This document shows positions 35,001-43,694 of a stretch of 64,000 bases of DNA, piece after piece (the first letter of the stretch is position 1; every line of letters begins with the position of its first letter). Origin of the DNA: Labrys okinawensis (GTDB lineage: Bacteria; Pseudomonadota; Alphaproteobacteria; Rhizobiales; Labraceae); contig NZ_PUEJ01000004.1 in the NCBI RefSeq assembly GCF_002982075.1, forward strand, positions 372,001-436,000. Direction: 5' to 3'. Under the pieces are notes generated by a model that saw nothing but the letters and a program-made list of their open reading frames with translations, was not told where the DNA came from and made no database searches. The position numbers and the translations under genes were made by a program.

Positions 35001-36767
35001 ATGACCTATCAAGCGCCTGTCTCCGACATTGCCTTCTCGCTTCGTCACGTCGCCGATATGGACGCGTTACAGAGCGAAGGACTGTTCCCTGACGCAACGC
35101 CGGATCTTGTCGACACCATCCTGGAGGAAGCCGGCCATTTCGCGACCGACCGCATTGCCCCGCTCAATCGCGAGGGCGACCGGATCGGCGCCCGGCTCGA
35201 ACAGCAGGGCGTGGTGACCGCTCCGGGCTGGCGGGAGGTCTATGCCGATTGGAGCGGCGGCGGCTGGAACGGCCTGGCGGGACCTGTCGACTTCGGCGGG
35301 CAAGGCCTGCCCCTGCTGCTCAACGCAGCCTGCCTTGAAATGTGGAACTCGGCCTCCATGGCCTTCGGCATCGGCCCCGTGCTCACCATGGGCGCCGTCG
35401 AGGCGCTCGCCGCCCATGCCACGCCGGAATTGCGCGAAACCTATCTTGCCAAACTGGTCAGCGGCGAGTGGACCGGCACGATGAACCTGACGGAGCCACA
35501 GGCCGGCTCCGACCTCGCCGCCTTGCGCAGCAGGGCCGAACGGCGCGACGACGGCAGCTACCGCATCTTCGGGCAAAAGATCTTCATCACCTATGGCGAT
35601 CATGACCTGACGCCCAACATCGTACATCTGGTGCTTGCCCGCCTCCCCGATGCGCCAGCAGGCACGCGCGGCATTTCGCTGTTCCTGGTGCCGAAATATC
35701 TGCCCGATGCCGAGGGTAATCCGGGCCGGCGCAACGATGCGTTCTGCTCCGGCATCGAGCACAAGCTCGGCATCCACGGCTCACCCACTTGCGTCATGGT
35801 GTTCGGGGACGAAGGTGGTGCCGTCGGCTACCTCGTCGGCGAGGAGCACAAGGGCCTGGCCTGCATGTTCACCATGATGAACAATGCCCGCCTTGCCGTC
35901 GGCCTGCAGGGCGTTGCCATCGCCGACCGGGCCTACCAGCAGGCCCTTGCCTATGCGCGCGAGCGCCGCCAGGGCAGGAGTCCGCTCTGGCAGAATGGCG
36001 GCATGAGCCCGATCATCGAACACCCCGACATCCGGCGCATGCTGCTGGAAATGCGGGCGAAAATCGTGGCGGCCCGCGGCATTTCCTATCTTCTCGCCGC
36101 GGCGATCGACCGTTCCCATCACGAAACCGATGTCGACAGGCGCAGACAAGCTGCCAACCGCGCGGCTTTGCTCACCCCGGTGGCCAAGGCCTTCTCCACC
36201 GATATCGGCAACGAAGTCGCCTCGCTCGGCGTCCAGGTCCATGGCGGTATGGGCTATATCGAGGAGACCGGCGCCGCCCAGCATTTCCGCGATGCCCGCA
36301 TCGCCGCGATCTATGAAGGCACCAACGGCATTCAGGCGATCGACCTCGTCACACGCAAGCTGCCGCTCGAAGGGGGCGATGTTATCGGCGACTTCATCGC
36401 CGAGTTGCGAGCAACCGTCGCAACCGTCGCGGCCAGCGAACGCTTCGCCTCGCTCGCGCCTTCTTTGGGGCGCTCCGTCAATGCCCTGGAACGGGCCACG
36501 GCCTATATGCTGGCGCCTCGCGAGCGGCCCGAGGACGTCCTGACCGGCGCCACGCCCTATCTGCGCGTCTTCGCCATCGCCGCGGGCGGCGCCGTGGTGG
36601 CGAAGGAAGCGCTGGCGGCCGCAGCCATCGATCCGCACGAGCCCGCCAACCGGCTGCGCATCGACACGGCGCATTTCTACGCCACGCAGATTTCGCCGCA
36701 GGCCGAAGGGCTCGCGGAAAGTGCGGTTAGCGGCTACGTTGCCGCCGGACTCGAAACCGTTCTCTGA
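35001..36767 (+). CDS. Acyl-CoA dehydrogenase (AcdA/DmdC-like)
   Basis: 588 residues, the long form with a C-terminal extension. FAD/acyl-CoA signature regions are GTMNLTEPQAGSDLAALRSR and GGMGYIEETGAAQHFRDARI, followed by AAIYEGTNGIQAIDLVTRKL. Length and C-terminal domain fit the group that includes 3-methylmercaptopropionyl-CoA dehydrogenase (DmdC); substrate here is not determinable. An SDR gene follows 13 bases downstream, so the two probably form a fatty-acid or isoprenoid degradation unit. Confidence 0.9.
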   Translation: MTYQAPVSDIAFSLRHVADMDALQSEGLFPDATPDLVDTILEEAGHFATDRIAPLNREGDRIGARLEQQGVVTAPGWREVYADWSGGGWNGLAGPVDFGGQGLPLLLNAACLEMWNSASMAFGIGPVLTMGAVEALAAHATPELRETYLAKLVSGEWTGTMNLTEPQAGSDLAALRSRAERRDDGSYRIFGQKIFITYGDHDLTPNIVHLVLARLPDAPAGTRGISLFLVPKYLPDAEGNPGRRNDAFCSGIEHKLGIHGSPTCVMVFGDEGGAVGYLVGEEHKGLACMFTMMNNARLAVGLQGVAIADRAYQQALAYARERRQGRSPLWQNGGMSPIIEHPDIRRMLLEMRAKIVAARGISYLLAAAIDRSHHETDVDRRRQAANRAALLTPVAKAFSTDIGNEVASLGVQVHGGMGYIEETGAAQHFRDARIAAIYEGTNGIQAIDLVTRKLPLEGGDVIGDFIAELRATVATVAASERFASLAPSLGRSVNALERATAYMLAPRERPEDVLTGATPYLRVFAIAAGGAVVAKEALAAAAIDPHEPANRLRIDTAHFYATQISPQAEGLAESAVSGYVAAGLETVL

Positions 36768-36780
36768 CAGGATCCCCTGA

Positions 36781-37644
36781 ATGTCGCTTGCCAACAAAAC
36801 CCTGTTCATCACTGGCGCCTCGCGTGGCATCGGGCTCGCCATCGCGCTGAGAGCAGCCAGGGATGGCGCCAACATCGCCATTGCGGCCAAGACGGAGACC
36901 CCCCATCCAAAGCTGGAGGGCACCATCTACACGGCTGCCGATGCGATCGAGAAGGCGGGTGGCAAGGCGCTGCCGCTGGTGGTCGACGTACGCGACGAGG
37001 ACAGCGTCAAGGAGGCTTTCGCCAAGACCGCGGCGCAGTTCGGCGGCGTCGACATCGTGGTCAACAATGCCTCGGCCATCCAGATGACCAAGACGGCGGA
37101 CACCGAGATGAAGCGCTTCGATCTGATGCATCAGATCAATGCGCGCGGCACCTTCCTGGTCTCGAAGACGGCGCTGCCCTATCTCGAAAAGGCGCCGCAG
37201 CCGCATATCCTGATGCTGTCGCCGCCGCTCGACATGAAGGAGAAGTGGTTCGCTCCCCACACGGCCTACTCCATGGCGAAGTTCGGCATGAGCCTGGTGG
37301 TCCTCGGCCTCGCCGGCGAGACGCGCGGGCGCATCGGCGTGAACGCCTTGTGGCCCCGGACCACCATCGCCACCGCTGCGATCAAGAACATTCTCGGCGG
37401 CGAGGCCCTGATGCGTCGTTCGCGCAAGCCGGACATCCTGGCAGATGCCGCCTATCGCATCTTCAACAAGCCGGTCAGTTTCTCCGGCAACTTCCTGATC
37501 GACGACACCTTCCTTCATGGCGAGGGCGTCACCGATTTCGAAGCCTATCGCGCGGTCCCAGGCGAAACCCTGGCGCCTGACTTTTTCGTGCCTGACGATT
37601 CGGTGCCGCCTCCCGGCGTGGTGATCGGCGAGTCCATGCACTGA
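36781..37644 (+). CDS. SDR-family dehydrogenase (HSDL2-like)
   Basis: 287 residues. FITGASRGIGLAIALRAARD is the NAD(P) motif; the catalytic positions are Ser in MLSPPLDM and YSMAK. The stretch KTETPHPKLEGTIYTAADAI and the ending FVPDDSVPPPG are typical of HSDL2-like SDRs linked to fatty-acid metabolism. AGGATC lies before the ATG. Follows the acyl-CoA dehydrogenase gene by 13 bases; likely same transcript. A 44-base imperfect hairpin right after the stop may end transcription. Confidence 0.87.
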   Translation: MSLANKTLFITGASRGIGLAIALRAARDGANIAIAAKTETPHPKLEGTIYTAADAIEKAGGKALPLVVDVRDEDSVKEAFAKTAAQFGGVDIVVNNASAIQMTKTADTEMKRFDLMHQINARGTFLVSKTALPYLEKAPQPHILMLSPPLDMKEKWFAPHTAYSMAKFGMSLVVLGLAGETRGRIGVNALWPRTTIATAAIKNILGGEALMRRSRKPDILADAAYRIFNKPVSFSGNFLIDDTFLHGEGVTDFEAYRAVPGETLAPDFFVPDDSVPPPGVVIGESMH

Positions 37645-37688
37645 AGCATCTTGCGCTTCGGGGGGATTGCGCCCAATCGCAAGATGCT
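37645..37688 (+). terminator. Long inverted repeat after the SDR gene
   Basis: AGCATCTTGCG and CGCAAGATGCT form a perfect 11-bp stem around a 22-nt loop directly after the stop codon. There is no T run. The loop shares ATTGCGCCCAATCGCA-like sequence with the mosaic repeats. Confidence 0.45.
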
Positions 37689-37805
37689 CGAGGACCGAAG
37701 AATGGACGTCGGTCTTCGGTACGCATGATGCAACTGCAAAGACTGGCAGCACCGGTCCGAGGTCGGAATCGGGTCCGGCGTTGTCCGTCATAAGGAGAAT
37801 CCGGC

Positions 37806-38741
37806 ATGACGACGCTGTTGGTGACGCATCCGTCCTATGCCCGGCACGAGACACCGCGGGGACATCCCGAGCGAGTCGACCGTATCCTGGCGGTGGAAGC
37901 GGTGCTCGCCACTTCCTTGTTCGACGCGCTGGAGCGTATCCAGGCGCCGGAGGCCTCGATCGAGATGATCGAGGCCTGCCACCCGCGCACCTATATCGAG
38001 ACCTTGCAGCGCCTGAGCCCGCATGATGACGAGGGATTGGCACAGCTCGACGGCGATACCACGATGTCATCGGGCAGTCTCGAGGCGGCTTTGCGTGGCG
38101 CCGGCGGCGCCACGCTGGCCGTGGACCATGTCATGACCGGCAAGGCCAAGAACGCCTTCAGTGCCTCCCGCCCGCCCGGGCACCATGCCGAGCCGCAACG
38201 GGCAATGGGATTTTGCCTCTTCAACAACGTCGCCATCGCGGCCCGCCATGCCCAGAAGGCTCATGGCGCCGAACGCGTGGCGATCGTGGATTTCGACGTG
38301 CATCACGGCAACGGCACCCAGGCGATCTTCTGGAAAGATCCCAGCGTGCTCTATGCCTCCACCCACCAGATGCCGCTCTATCCCGGCACCGGTGCCGCCA
38401 GTGAGACCGGCGAGGCCGGCACCATCGTCAATGCCCCGCTCAGGCCCGGCGAGGGCGGCAGCGAGTTCCGCGAGGCCATGCAGAAAGTGATCCTGCCGCG
38501 CCTGCAGGACTTCGCGCCCGATCTGATCCTGATCTCGGCCGGCTTCGACGCCCATAAGCGCGATCCGCTCGGCGGCCTCAATTTCGTCGAGGAGGATTAT
38601 GCCTGGGCAACCTCAGTGTTGATCGACCTTGCGGCCAGGACGGCGGGCGGACGTATCGTCTCCGTGCTCGAAGGCGGCTACGACCTCACCGCCCTCGCCC
38701 GCTCCAGCGCCGTGCATGTCGCCACCTTGATGCAGGCCTGA
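37806..38741 (+). CDS. Histone-deacetylase-like amidohydrolase
   Basis: 311 residues. RPPGHHAEPQRAMGFCLFNN holds the tandem catalytic His; VDFDVHHGNGTQAIFW and SAGFDAHKRDP carry the zinc-binding Asp-His and Asp. EGGYDL with the transition-state Tyr is present. Bacterial members deacetylate acetylpolyamines, acetoin or proteins. In many Hyphomicrobiales this gene directly precedes xseB-dxs-tlyA; here that block lies 14 kb away. AGGAGA precedes the ATG by about 8 bases. Confidence 0.93.
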   Translation: MTTLLVTHPSYARHETPRGHPERVDRILAVEAVLATSLFDALERIQAPEASIEMIEACHPRTYIETLQRLSPHDDEGLAQLDGDTTMSSGSLEAALRGAGGATLAVDHVMTGKAKNAFSASRPPGHHAEPQRAMGFCLFNNVAIAARHAQKAHGAERVAIVDFDVHHGNGTQAIFWKDPSVLYASTHQMPLYPGTGAASETGEAGTIVNAPLRPGEGGSEFREAMQKVILPRLQDFAPDLILISAGFDAHKRDPLGGLNFVEEDYAWATSVLIDLAARTAGGRIVSVLEGGYDLTALARSSAVHVATLMQA

Positions 38742-39165
38742 CAGCAGGCCTCTGTGATCGGAACTCATCGCGTGGCGATGGAGGCGATAAGCTGTTCCAC
38801 GCGTATCAGCGGCGAACGAAGATATCGAATTAGGATTTGAAGATATGTTCGAATTGCCGCGCATGGCCTGCCGGGGGATTTGGCTGGCACCGCGCGATAC
38901 TGCATTTTGAGACGTATCTTATCCTCGACAGAAAGGAGTGCCCGTCGTCAGCCAATGTACCAGACCGATGGCACCAGCTGGTCCCGACCACCTCATGCTG
39001 CCTAGAGCAAAGCGCATTTAAACGGAAACGCTGCATTGCTCTAACTATTTGATTAGACGCGGCTTTGCGGTTCTTGGCGATTCCGCCAAATTGCAAAACG
39101 CTTCAGCCTAACCGTCAAGAACGAGAGGCCATATTGAGTCATCCTGGGATCATGGAGATCCGAGC
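38742..39165. other. Intergenic stretch holding a repeat copy
   Basis: 424 bases. The right part is the mosaic repeat at 39002-39106; the left part holds no recognisable gene. Confidence 0.6.
39002..39106. repeat. Mosaic repeat copy (h)
   Basis: CTAGAGCAAAGCGCATTTA, TTGCTCTAACTATTTGATT, GACGCGGCTTTGCGGTTC, TTGGCGATTCCGCCAAATTG, AAAACGCTTC. All modules are present in the inverse orientation to copy (b). Confidence 0.8.
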
Positions 39166-40002
39166 ATGCCGATAATGCGTAAGATTTTGCTCGCTGCAGC
39201 AGCCTTGGTCGTGATCGGAGCGGCCGTCGGCGCGAGCGTTTACTATTTCACGAAAGGCGTAGCCGATACAGCCAGCGCTTTTTTTGCGACCATCGCTTCC
39301 ACAGGGCCGGAGGTCGCCTATCGCAGTGCCTCACCGGCGTTCCAACAGGCAATGAGCGAAAGCAGTTTCACCGCGCTCGTAAATCGGGCCGGCCTGACGC
39401 GGTTCAAAAGCGCGTCATGGCCCGAGCGGGCGGTCGAAAACGGCCAAGGCAGCGTGTCCGGTACGCTGATGCTGGACGGGGACGTGTCTTTGCCTGCCAA
39501 GGTGCAATTGATCAAGAACGCAGCAGGCGCGTGGAAGGTCTTTAATTTTACCCTGCAGATGCCCGGCGGCGCTCAACAAGGCGAGCCACAGCCCCGGCCG
39601 GCAAGCGGAGACCAGGTTTCGGCCTTGATCGGGGATAGGGCCTGGTCGGCGGATGGCCTCTCGCTCGTGGTCCTGAAGCTGGGCAACACCGTTCTTGTCA
39701 ACACCGCACCCGTCGTCAAGCCTGACAGCACGATCGACGCAACGTCACTGCGCCTGCAATTCGACGCAAAAACCACCGGCGCCCAGAAGCTCACCCGGAA
39801 CTGTCAGAAGAACGAACCTTGCATCGAACTCAGCGCGAATGACAGCCATTACAAGATCGACGAGAGTCCGAATGCAGCGGCCATACTGACCATCACGAAG
39901 ATGGACGCGGGCAGGATCGAAGGTGAGTTCTCCGCCGATATGATCTCTCTGGAAGGCAAGCTCGCGATTCACCAAGGCCGCTTCGTCGTCTCGGTGAAAT
40001 GA
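39166..40002 (+). CDS. Hypothetical membrane-anchored protein
   Basis: 278 residues. An N-terminal anchor or signal (KILLAAAALVVIGAAVGASV) is followed by a domain (FFATIASTGPEVAYRSASPA to AWKVFNFTL) reminiscent of DUF4864/DUF4019-type cystatin-like folds, and a second half with two Cys (RNCQKNEPCIEL) that may form a disulfide. Probably periplasmic. Function unknown. Followed after 25 bases by a LprI-like gene, so likely one transcript for two envelope proteins. ATG 39175 is an alternative start. Confidence 0.65.
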   Translation: MPIMRKILLAAAALVVIGAAVGASVYYFTKGVADTASAFFATIASTGPEVAYRSASPAFQQAMSESSFTALVNRAGLTRFKSASWPERAVENGQGSVSGTLMLDGDVSLPAKVQLIKNAAGAWKVFNFTLQMPGGAQQGEPQPRPASGDQVSALIGDRAWSADGLSLVVLKLGNTVLVNTAPVVKPDSTIDATSLRLQFDAKTTGAQKLTRNCQKNEPCIELSANDSHYKIDESPNAAAILTITKMDAGRIEGEFSADMISLEGKLAIHQGRFVVSVK

Positions 40003-40027
40003 CCGTGCAAAGCAGGAGGCGCCAACC

Positions 40028-40417
40028 ATGATCTCGAAACATGCCCTTGCCGGCCTGCTGCTGCTTGTCGCCCAATCCGCAAATGCGCAATCGGACGCCG
40101 AGATGGCGACTTGCGTCGATCGCGCCGACGGCGTTTCGACCAAAATGCTCGAATGCGGAAAGGCAGAGATTGCCAAGTGGAACGCCAGGCTTGATATCGC
40201 CTACCAGGCCTTGCTGCATAGGGAAAAGGGCTCCAGGCGGGCAAAGCTGCAAGCAGAACAAAAAGCCTGGCTTATCCATCACAGCATCGAAACCCGGCGC
40301 CTTGCGAGCGATCCCGACACCGGATCCGGCGCCTTTATGATCTCACAAAGCTTCGAGCTGGATGATATCGCCAAGCGCACGCGCGAGCTGGAGAGGCGCG
40401 TTCACAACAAAGACTAA
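40028..40417 (+). CDS. LprI-like lysozyme-inhibitor family protein (DUF1311)
   Basis: 129 residues. Signal peptide to about residue 21 (QSANAQ). DUF1311 core: MATCVDRADGVSTKMLECGK, WNARLDIAYQALL, KAWLIHHS, ending in a charged helix. Mycobacterial LprI inhibits lysozyme; the role in other bacteria is not settled. AGGAGG stands 8 bases before the ATG, a strong ribosome site. A GC-rich hairpin follows immediately. Confidence 0.82.
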   Translation: MISKHALAGLLLLVAQSANAQSDAEMATCVDRADGVSTKMLECGKAEIAKWNARLDIAYQALLHREKGSRRAKLQAEQKAWLIHHSIETRRLASDPDTGSGAFMISQSFELDDIAKRTRELERRVHNKD

Positions 40418-40440
40418 CCCTGCCTCGACGAGGCAGGGTC
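40418..40440 (+). terminator. Hairpin after the LprI-like gene
   Basis: CCCTGCCT / AGGCAGGG, loop CGACG, directly after the stop codon and followed by TCTCTC. A plausible terminator with a poor T run. Confidence 0.55.
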
Positions 40441-40508
40441 TCTCGCAATCGCGAAGCCGAAGGGGCTTTCAATCCCATTCAGGCTCGGGAATAGGATTCC
40501 GGCGGATA

Positions 40509-41156
40509 TCAATCGCCATCCTCGAAGAACTGCCACTTGCCCTGCGGGCTGATGCCGAGGCGATAGAAGGAATAGACGCCCTTGTCCTGCATGTCCTGGA
40601 AATCGCCGGCGGTAATCAGGCGGAACAGCTCGACCATCTGCGGGCCGGTCAGCTTGTTCAGGGGATAACGCGCGAAATAGGGCCAGACATAGGCCTCCTG
40701 CGGCGTGCCGGCATCCACATGGACATAGCCCGCCTCGAGCACGTCCTCCATGATGGCGAGAATCTCCCGGCCCTTCGGATCGCCGGCCAGCAGCTTCAGC
40801 GTCGCAATAGGATCGTCGCTCTCGCCGCCGGGCAGATCGGGATTGCCGCCATTGGCGGCAAAGATCGGGCGCAGTGATTCCAGTTCGCCCGTCTTGATCG
40901 CCGCTAGCAGTTTCTGCCTCAGTTCCCTCACCGGCGCCGGCAAGTCGGCGTCGCCATAAAAGACCTGGGGCGTGGCCTGAGCGCCCGCGCTGTCGTCGTT
41001 TGCGGGCGTGGTGACCGTCACGGTGGGCGTCTGGGTGCTGACGGGCGGTGACGAGCCGGGCGCATTCTTGTTCGTGTCGTTGGCCGCTTGCGACGGCAAG
41101 GCGCCGAGCAGGGTGGCAGCGAGAACGGCAAGGGTCATCAGGCGCATGGGCGGCAT
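40509..41156 (-). CDS. Hypothetical exported protein
   Basis: 215 residues. Signal peptide (MRLMTLAVLAATLLGALPSQ, cleavage near SQA), a Thr/Pro-rich linker, then a folded domain (RELRQKLLAAIKTGELESLR, ...YVWPYFARYPLNKLTGPQMV, FYRLGISPQGKWQFFEDGD) that resembles conserved alphaproteobacterial periplasmic proteins of unknown function. ATG 41156 or 41147 may be the start; neither has a good ribosome site. No enzymatic motif seen. Confidence 0.68.
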   Translation of the reverse strand: MPPMRLMTLAVLAATLLGALPSQAANDTNKNAPGSSPPVSTQTPTVTVTTPANDDSAGAQATPQVFYGDADLPAPVRELRQKLLAAIKTGELESLRPIFAANGGNPDLPGGESDDPIATLKLLAGDPKGREILAIMEDVLEAGYVHVDAGTPQEAYVWPYFARYPLNKLTGPQMVELFRLITAGDFQDMQDKGVYSFYRLGISPQGKWQFFEDGD

Positions 41157-41287
41157 CAATCCGGGATCAGGCGAATCACGGCATTCGCTTGGCACCAGCC
41201 TAGCACTACAGTTGCCCTTCCCGAAAGAAGGCAGGCGGGAGGCGGCGTGTCGGGCCGCGGTCGACGCGCCAAGCCGCCCATCACATT

Positions 41288-41548
41288 CTATTGATGGGTT
41301 CCCTTCACCGTGAACTCGCCATTGCGCACCCGCTCCGGCAGGCGCTCGGCAAAGCGGGCGACGGGCTCCTCGCCATAGGTCGCGACCAACTCCTTGAAGG
41401 CGGCAAAGAGAGCCGCATTGGCCACGCAATCGCCGTCGATGCCATCGAGAATGGCTTCCTCCCAGGCCTGCAGCAGATAGTCGAGCGCTGCCCGCCGGGC
41501 ATCGTCTGCGGCGAATTGCTGTTTCAGATGGGTAACGCGATCATACAT
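41288..41548 (-). CDS. Small hypothetical protein
   Basis: 86 residues. AGGA lies about 8 bases before the ATG. Helical and acidic (YLLQAWEEAILDGIDGDCVA, ERLPERVRNGEFTVKG). No signal peptide. Probably cytoplasmic; family not recognised. Lies in a run of same-strand genes (NUDIX, TIGR02301, this) but with an 86-base gap. Confidence 0.65.
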   Translation of the reverse strand: MYDRVTHLKQQFAADDARRAALDYLLQAWEEAILDGIDGDCVANAALFAAFKELVATYGEEPVARFAERLPERVRNGEFTVKGTHQ

Positions 41549-41634
41549 GACAAAATCCTGCCGCGGCGATGGCTGCGGGCGCACCGGACCATAGCACGCT
41601 GGTGTCCCAGGAATAGACACTTCCAAATTAATCG

Positions 41635-42060
41635 TTAACGGCCGTAACGCGCTTCCAGTGCCTTGATGATGGTAGCGCTCTCGTCGAGATAGAGGCGGAT
41701 CACCGTGCCTGCGGCCTCGTTGCAGCTGCGGTAGCTCTCGCTGAAACTGCGATAGCCCCGGTTGAAGGCACCGGCGAAGCGAGCCTTGGCGGCCTCGTCG
41801 AATCCCTGCGCCTCGGCCAGCGCATTCATCTTGTCACGCCAGGCCGGTGCATCCGCAAAGCCGCACAGGCCGCGCAGATAGTGCAAGGCGCCCATCAGTT
41901 CGGCGAGCCGCAGCAATTGCGGTTCATAGGGCGCGATCTGGGGCGCCGCCGGCGCCGGCGGCGGCTGCGTGGGCCTGGGGGGCGGCGTCTGCGCGAAGGC
42001 CGCAGCCATAGCCGTTGCAAACGCCAGCAAGGCGGCAGGCAGGATCCGGCGGCCGCTCAC
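41635..42060 (-). CDS. TIGR02301-family exported protein
   Basis: 141 residues with a GTG start that overlaps the NUDIX stop by 4 bases (GTGA). Signal peptide, Pro-rich linker, then YEPQLLRLAELMGALHYLRG and AFNRGYRSFSESYRSCNEAA, the core of the alphaproteobacterial family TIGR02301, of unknown role. Three Cys could form disulfides in the periplasm. Linkage with NUDIX and SRAP genes is common in Hyphomicrobiales. Confidence 0.87.
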   Translation of the reverse strand: MSGRRILPAALLAFATAMAAAFAQTPPPRPTQPPPAPAAPQIAPYEPQLLRLAELMGALHYLRGLCGFADAPAWRDKMNALAEAQGFDEAAKARFAGAFNRGYRSFSESYRSCNEAAGTVIRLYLDESATIIKALEARYGR

Positions 42061-42491
42061 AGCATCCTCCTGGCGGCGGCAACGATGTCGGCCAGCCCGT
42101 CAGTCAGTGGCAGGTCGTCGAGGGTCGAGGGATCGGCCCAGCGAAAGCTCAAGGTTTCCTCGCTGAGCCGCGGTTCGCCCTGCGCCGAACGTCCCACGAA
42201 GACCGCCACCACGAAATGGCGCTGCACGGCCCCCACTCCATCACGGGCGATCACCTCGTGATGGCGCACGAAACCGGTAATCTCAATCTCCAGCCCCGTC
42301 TCCTCACGGACTTCCCGCCTTACCGCTGCTTCCAGGGTTTCACCCAGTTCCACCACACCTCCCGGCAGCGAGAACAGGCCCTGACCCGGCGCTCGCGCCC
42401 GCTCGCCCAGCAATACCTTGCCGTGGCGGAAGAGAGCGATGCTGGCTGCGAGAATCGGTCGGGGGGGATAGGATCGCGCTGCTTCCGTCAT
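42057..42491 (-). CDS. NUDIX hydrolase
   Basis: 144 residues. NUDIX box GGVVELGETLEAAVRREVRE then ETGLEI fits GX5EX7REUXEEXGU exactly. Preceded by FSLP. Such enzymes hydrolyse nucleoside diphosphates linked to X; ADP-ribose or oxidised nucleotides are possible. The start at MTEAARSYPPRPILAAS keeps it clear of the divergent SRAP gene; an ATG at 42563 would run into it. Coupled to the TIGR02301 gene by a 4-base overlap. Confidence 0.88.
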   Translation of the reverse strand: MTEAARSYPPRPILAASIALFRHGKVLLGERARAPGQGLFSLPGGVVELGETLEAAVRREVREETGLEIEITGFVRHHEVIARDGVGAVQRHFVVAVFVGRSAQGEPRLSEETLSFRWADPSTLDDLPLTDGLADIVAAARRML

Positions 42492-42540
42492 GGTGACACT
42501 ATTGGCGGCGACATCCTGCCTCGCAACCCCTTTCAAGGTC

Positions 42541-43170
42541 ATGACCGGCCGTTTTGCGCTCACCCATACGCCACGAGAGGTGCGGGACTGGTTCGGCTAT
42601 GTCGAGGAGCCGGATTTCCCGCCGCGCGCCAATATCGCGCCGAGCCAGCCCATCGCCGTGGTGCATGCCGACTTCTCGGCGCGGCATTTCACCTTGATGC
42701 GGTGGGGCTTCATTCCGGCCTTCATCAAGGATACGGCCGGCTATCCGCTGTTGATCAACATCCGCTCCGAGACGGTGCAGGAGAAGCCCTCCTTCCGCAA
42801 CGCCTTTGCGCGGCGACGCTGCCTGGTACCGGCGGACGGCTTCTACCAATGGCAGAAGCAGGGACGCACGAAGCGGCCTTATCTGCTGCGTCGGCCCGGC
42901 GGCGGTCTCATGGCCCTGGCGGCAATCTGGGAGACCTGGTCGGGCTATGACGGCAGCGAGATCGATACGGTCGGCCTTCTCACCACCGATGCCAGCGGTA
43001 CTCTGGCGGCACTCGGCGACCGCAGCCCGGTGCTGATCGAAGCCGACGCCGTGGCCCTCTGGCTCGACCCGCTGACAAAGCCCGGCGAAGCAGCCGCCCT
43101 GCTGCGGCCGCCGGCCGCCGATAGGCTCGAACTGGCGCCGGATGCACCGGATCTGGGCCGCGGCCTCTGA
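42541..43170 (+). CDS. SRAP (YedK/HMCES) family protein with altered active site
   Basis: 209 residues. The fold is recognised from GRFALTHTPREVRDWFGY, PPRANIAPSQPIAVV, LMRWGFIPAFIKD, LLINIRSETV, CLVPADGFYQW and LLTTDASGTL. SRAP proteins form a thiazolidine cross-link to abasic sites in single-stranded DNA through Cys2. Here residue 2 is Thr, the conserved Glu of PADGFYEW is Gln103, and the His of the IHxRxP motif is Gly159; only Asn73 is kept. So DNA binding may persist without cross-linking. The start ATG 42541 is fixed by the family's N-terminus. Divergent from NUDIX. Confidence 0.85.
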   Translation: MTGRFALTHTPREVRDWFGYVEEPDFPPRANIAPSQPIAVVHADFSARHFTLMRWGFIPAFIKDTAGYPLLINIRSETVQEKPSFRNAFARRRCLVPADGFYQWQKQGRTKRPYLLRRPGGGLMALAAIWETWSGYDGSEIDTVGLLTTDASGTLAALGDRSPVLIEADAVALWLDPLTKPGEAAALLRPPAADRLELAPDAPDLGRGL

Positions 43171-43455
43171 CAATCCAGCACTACTGCCGGAACTCTGGTT
43201 TCCAGGTGCCTTTCTGTCATTACGAGCGAGCAGCGGAATTACGACTGCAATACCAGCCCCTTCGCGCGGATTCTGGATAGCCGGGTCGAGCGCGGCTATG
43301 AAAAAATGGAGCGTTTCCTACTCAAGTGAACTCCATTGGCGGCCCTCCCCCTTGCGATGCCGGAGGCGGAAATGGCGGGTGTTCAAATTCTTAGCGAAAT
43401 CTTGTGAGACAGGACGGCTTCCTGTTCGACGAGATTCGATCCCGAAGGAAAGACG

Positions 43456-43683
43456 ATGATGAAGTTCCTATCCGCCACTCTCGCGCTTGCAGCCGCAGCG
43501 ACCCTGGCCGGGTGCAGTGCCGGTGTCAGCGTCGGCAGCGCAACCTATAGCGCCGATGAGCGAGGATCGACCTATTGCTCACGCAGTGTCGGCGCCAGCA
43601 TCGAGGCTCCGGACGCAAGCGGCAGCGGTGTGCACCGCCAGCGCGGCTGCGTGACCCGTCCAGCTGTCTACGATGAGGACTGA
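43456..43683 (+). CDS. Small lipoprotein
   Basis: 75 residues. Lipobox LAGC at residues 17-20 after a short hydrophobic signal; GGAAAG about 6 bases before the start. The mature part is small and Ser/Gly-rich with two further Cys (YCSRSVG and RQRGCVTR), possibly a disulfide. No family recognised. Upstream 285 bases hold no gene. Convergent with the DD-carboxypeptidase gene. Confidence 0.65.
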   Translation: MMKFLSATLALAAAATLAGCSAGVSVGSATYSADERGSTYCSRSVGASIEAPDASGSGVHRQRGCVTRPAVYDED

Positions 43684-43694
43684 ACCTCGCCGGG

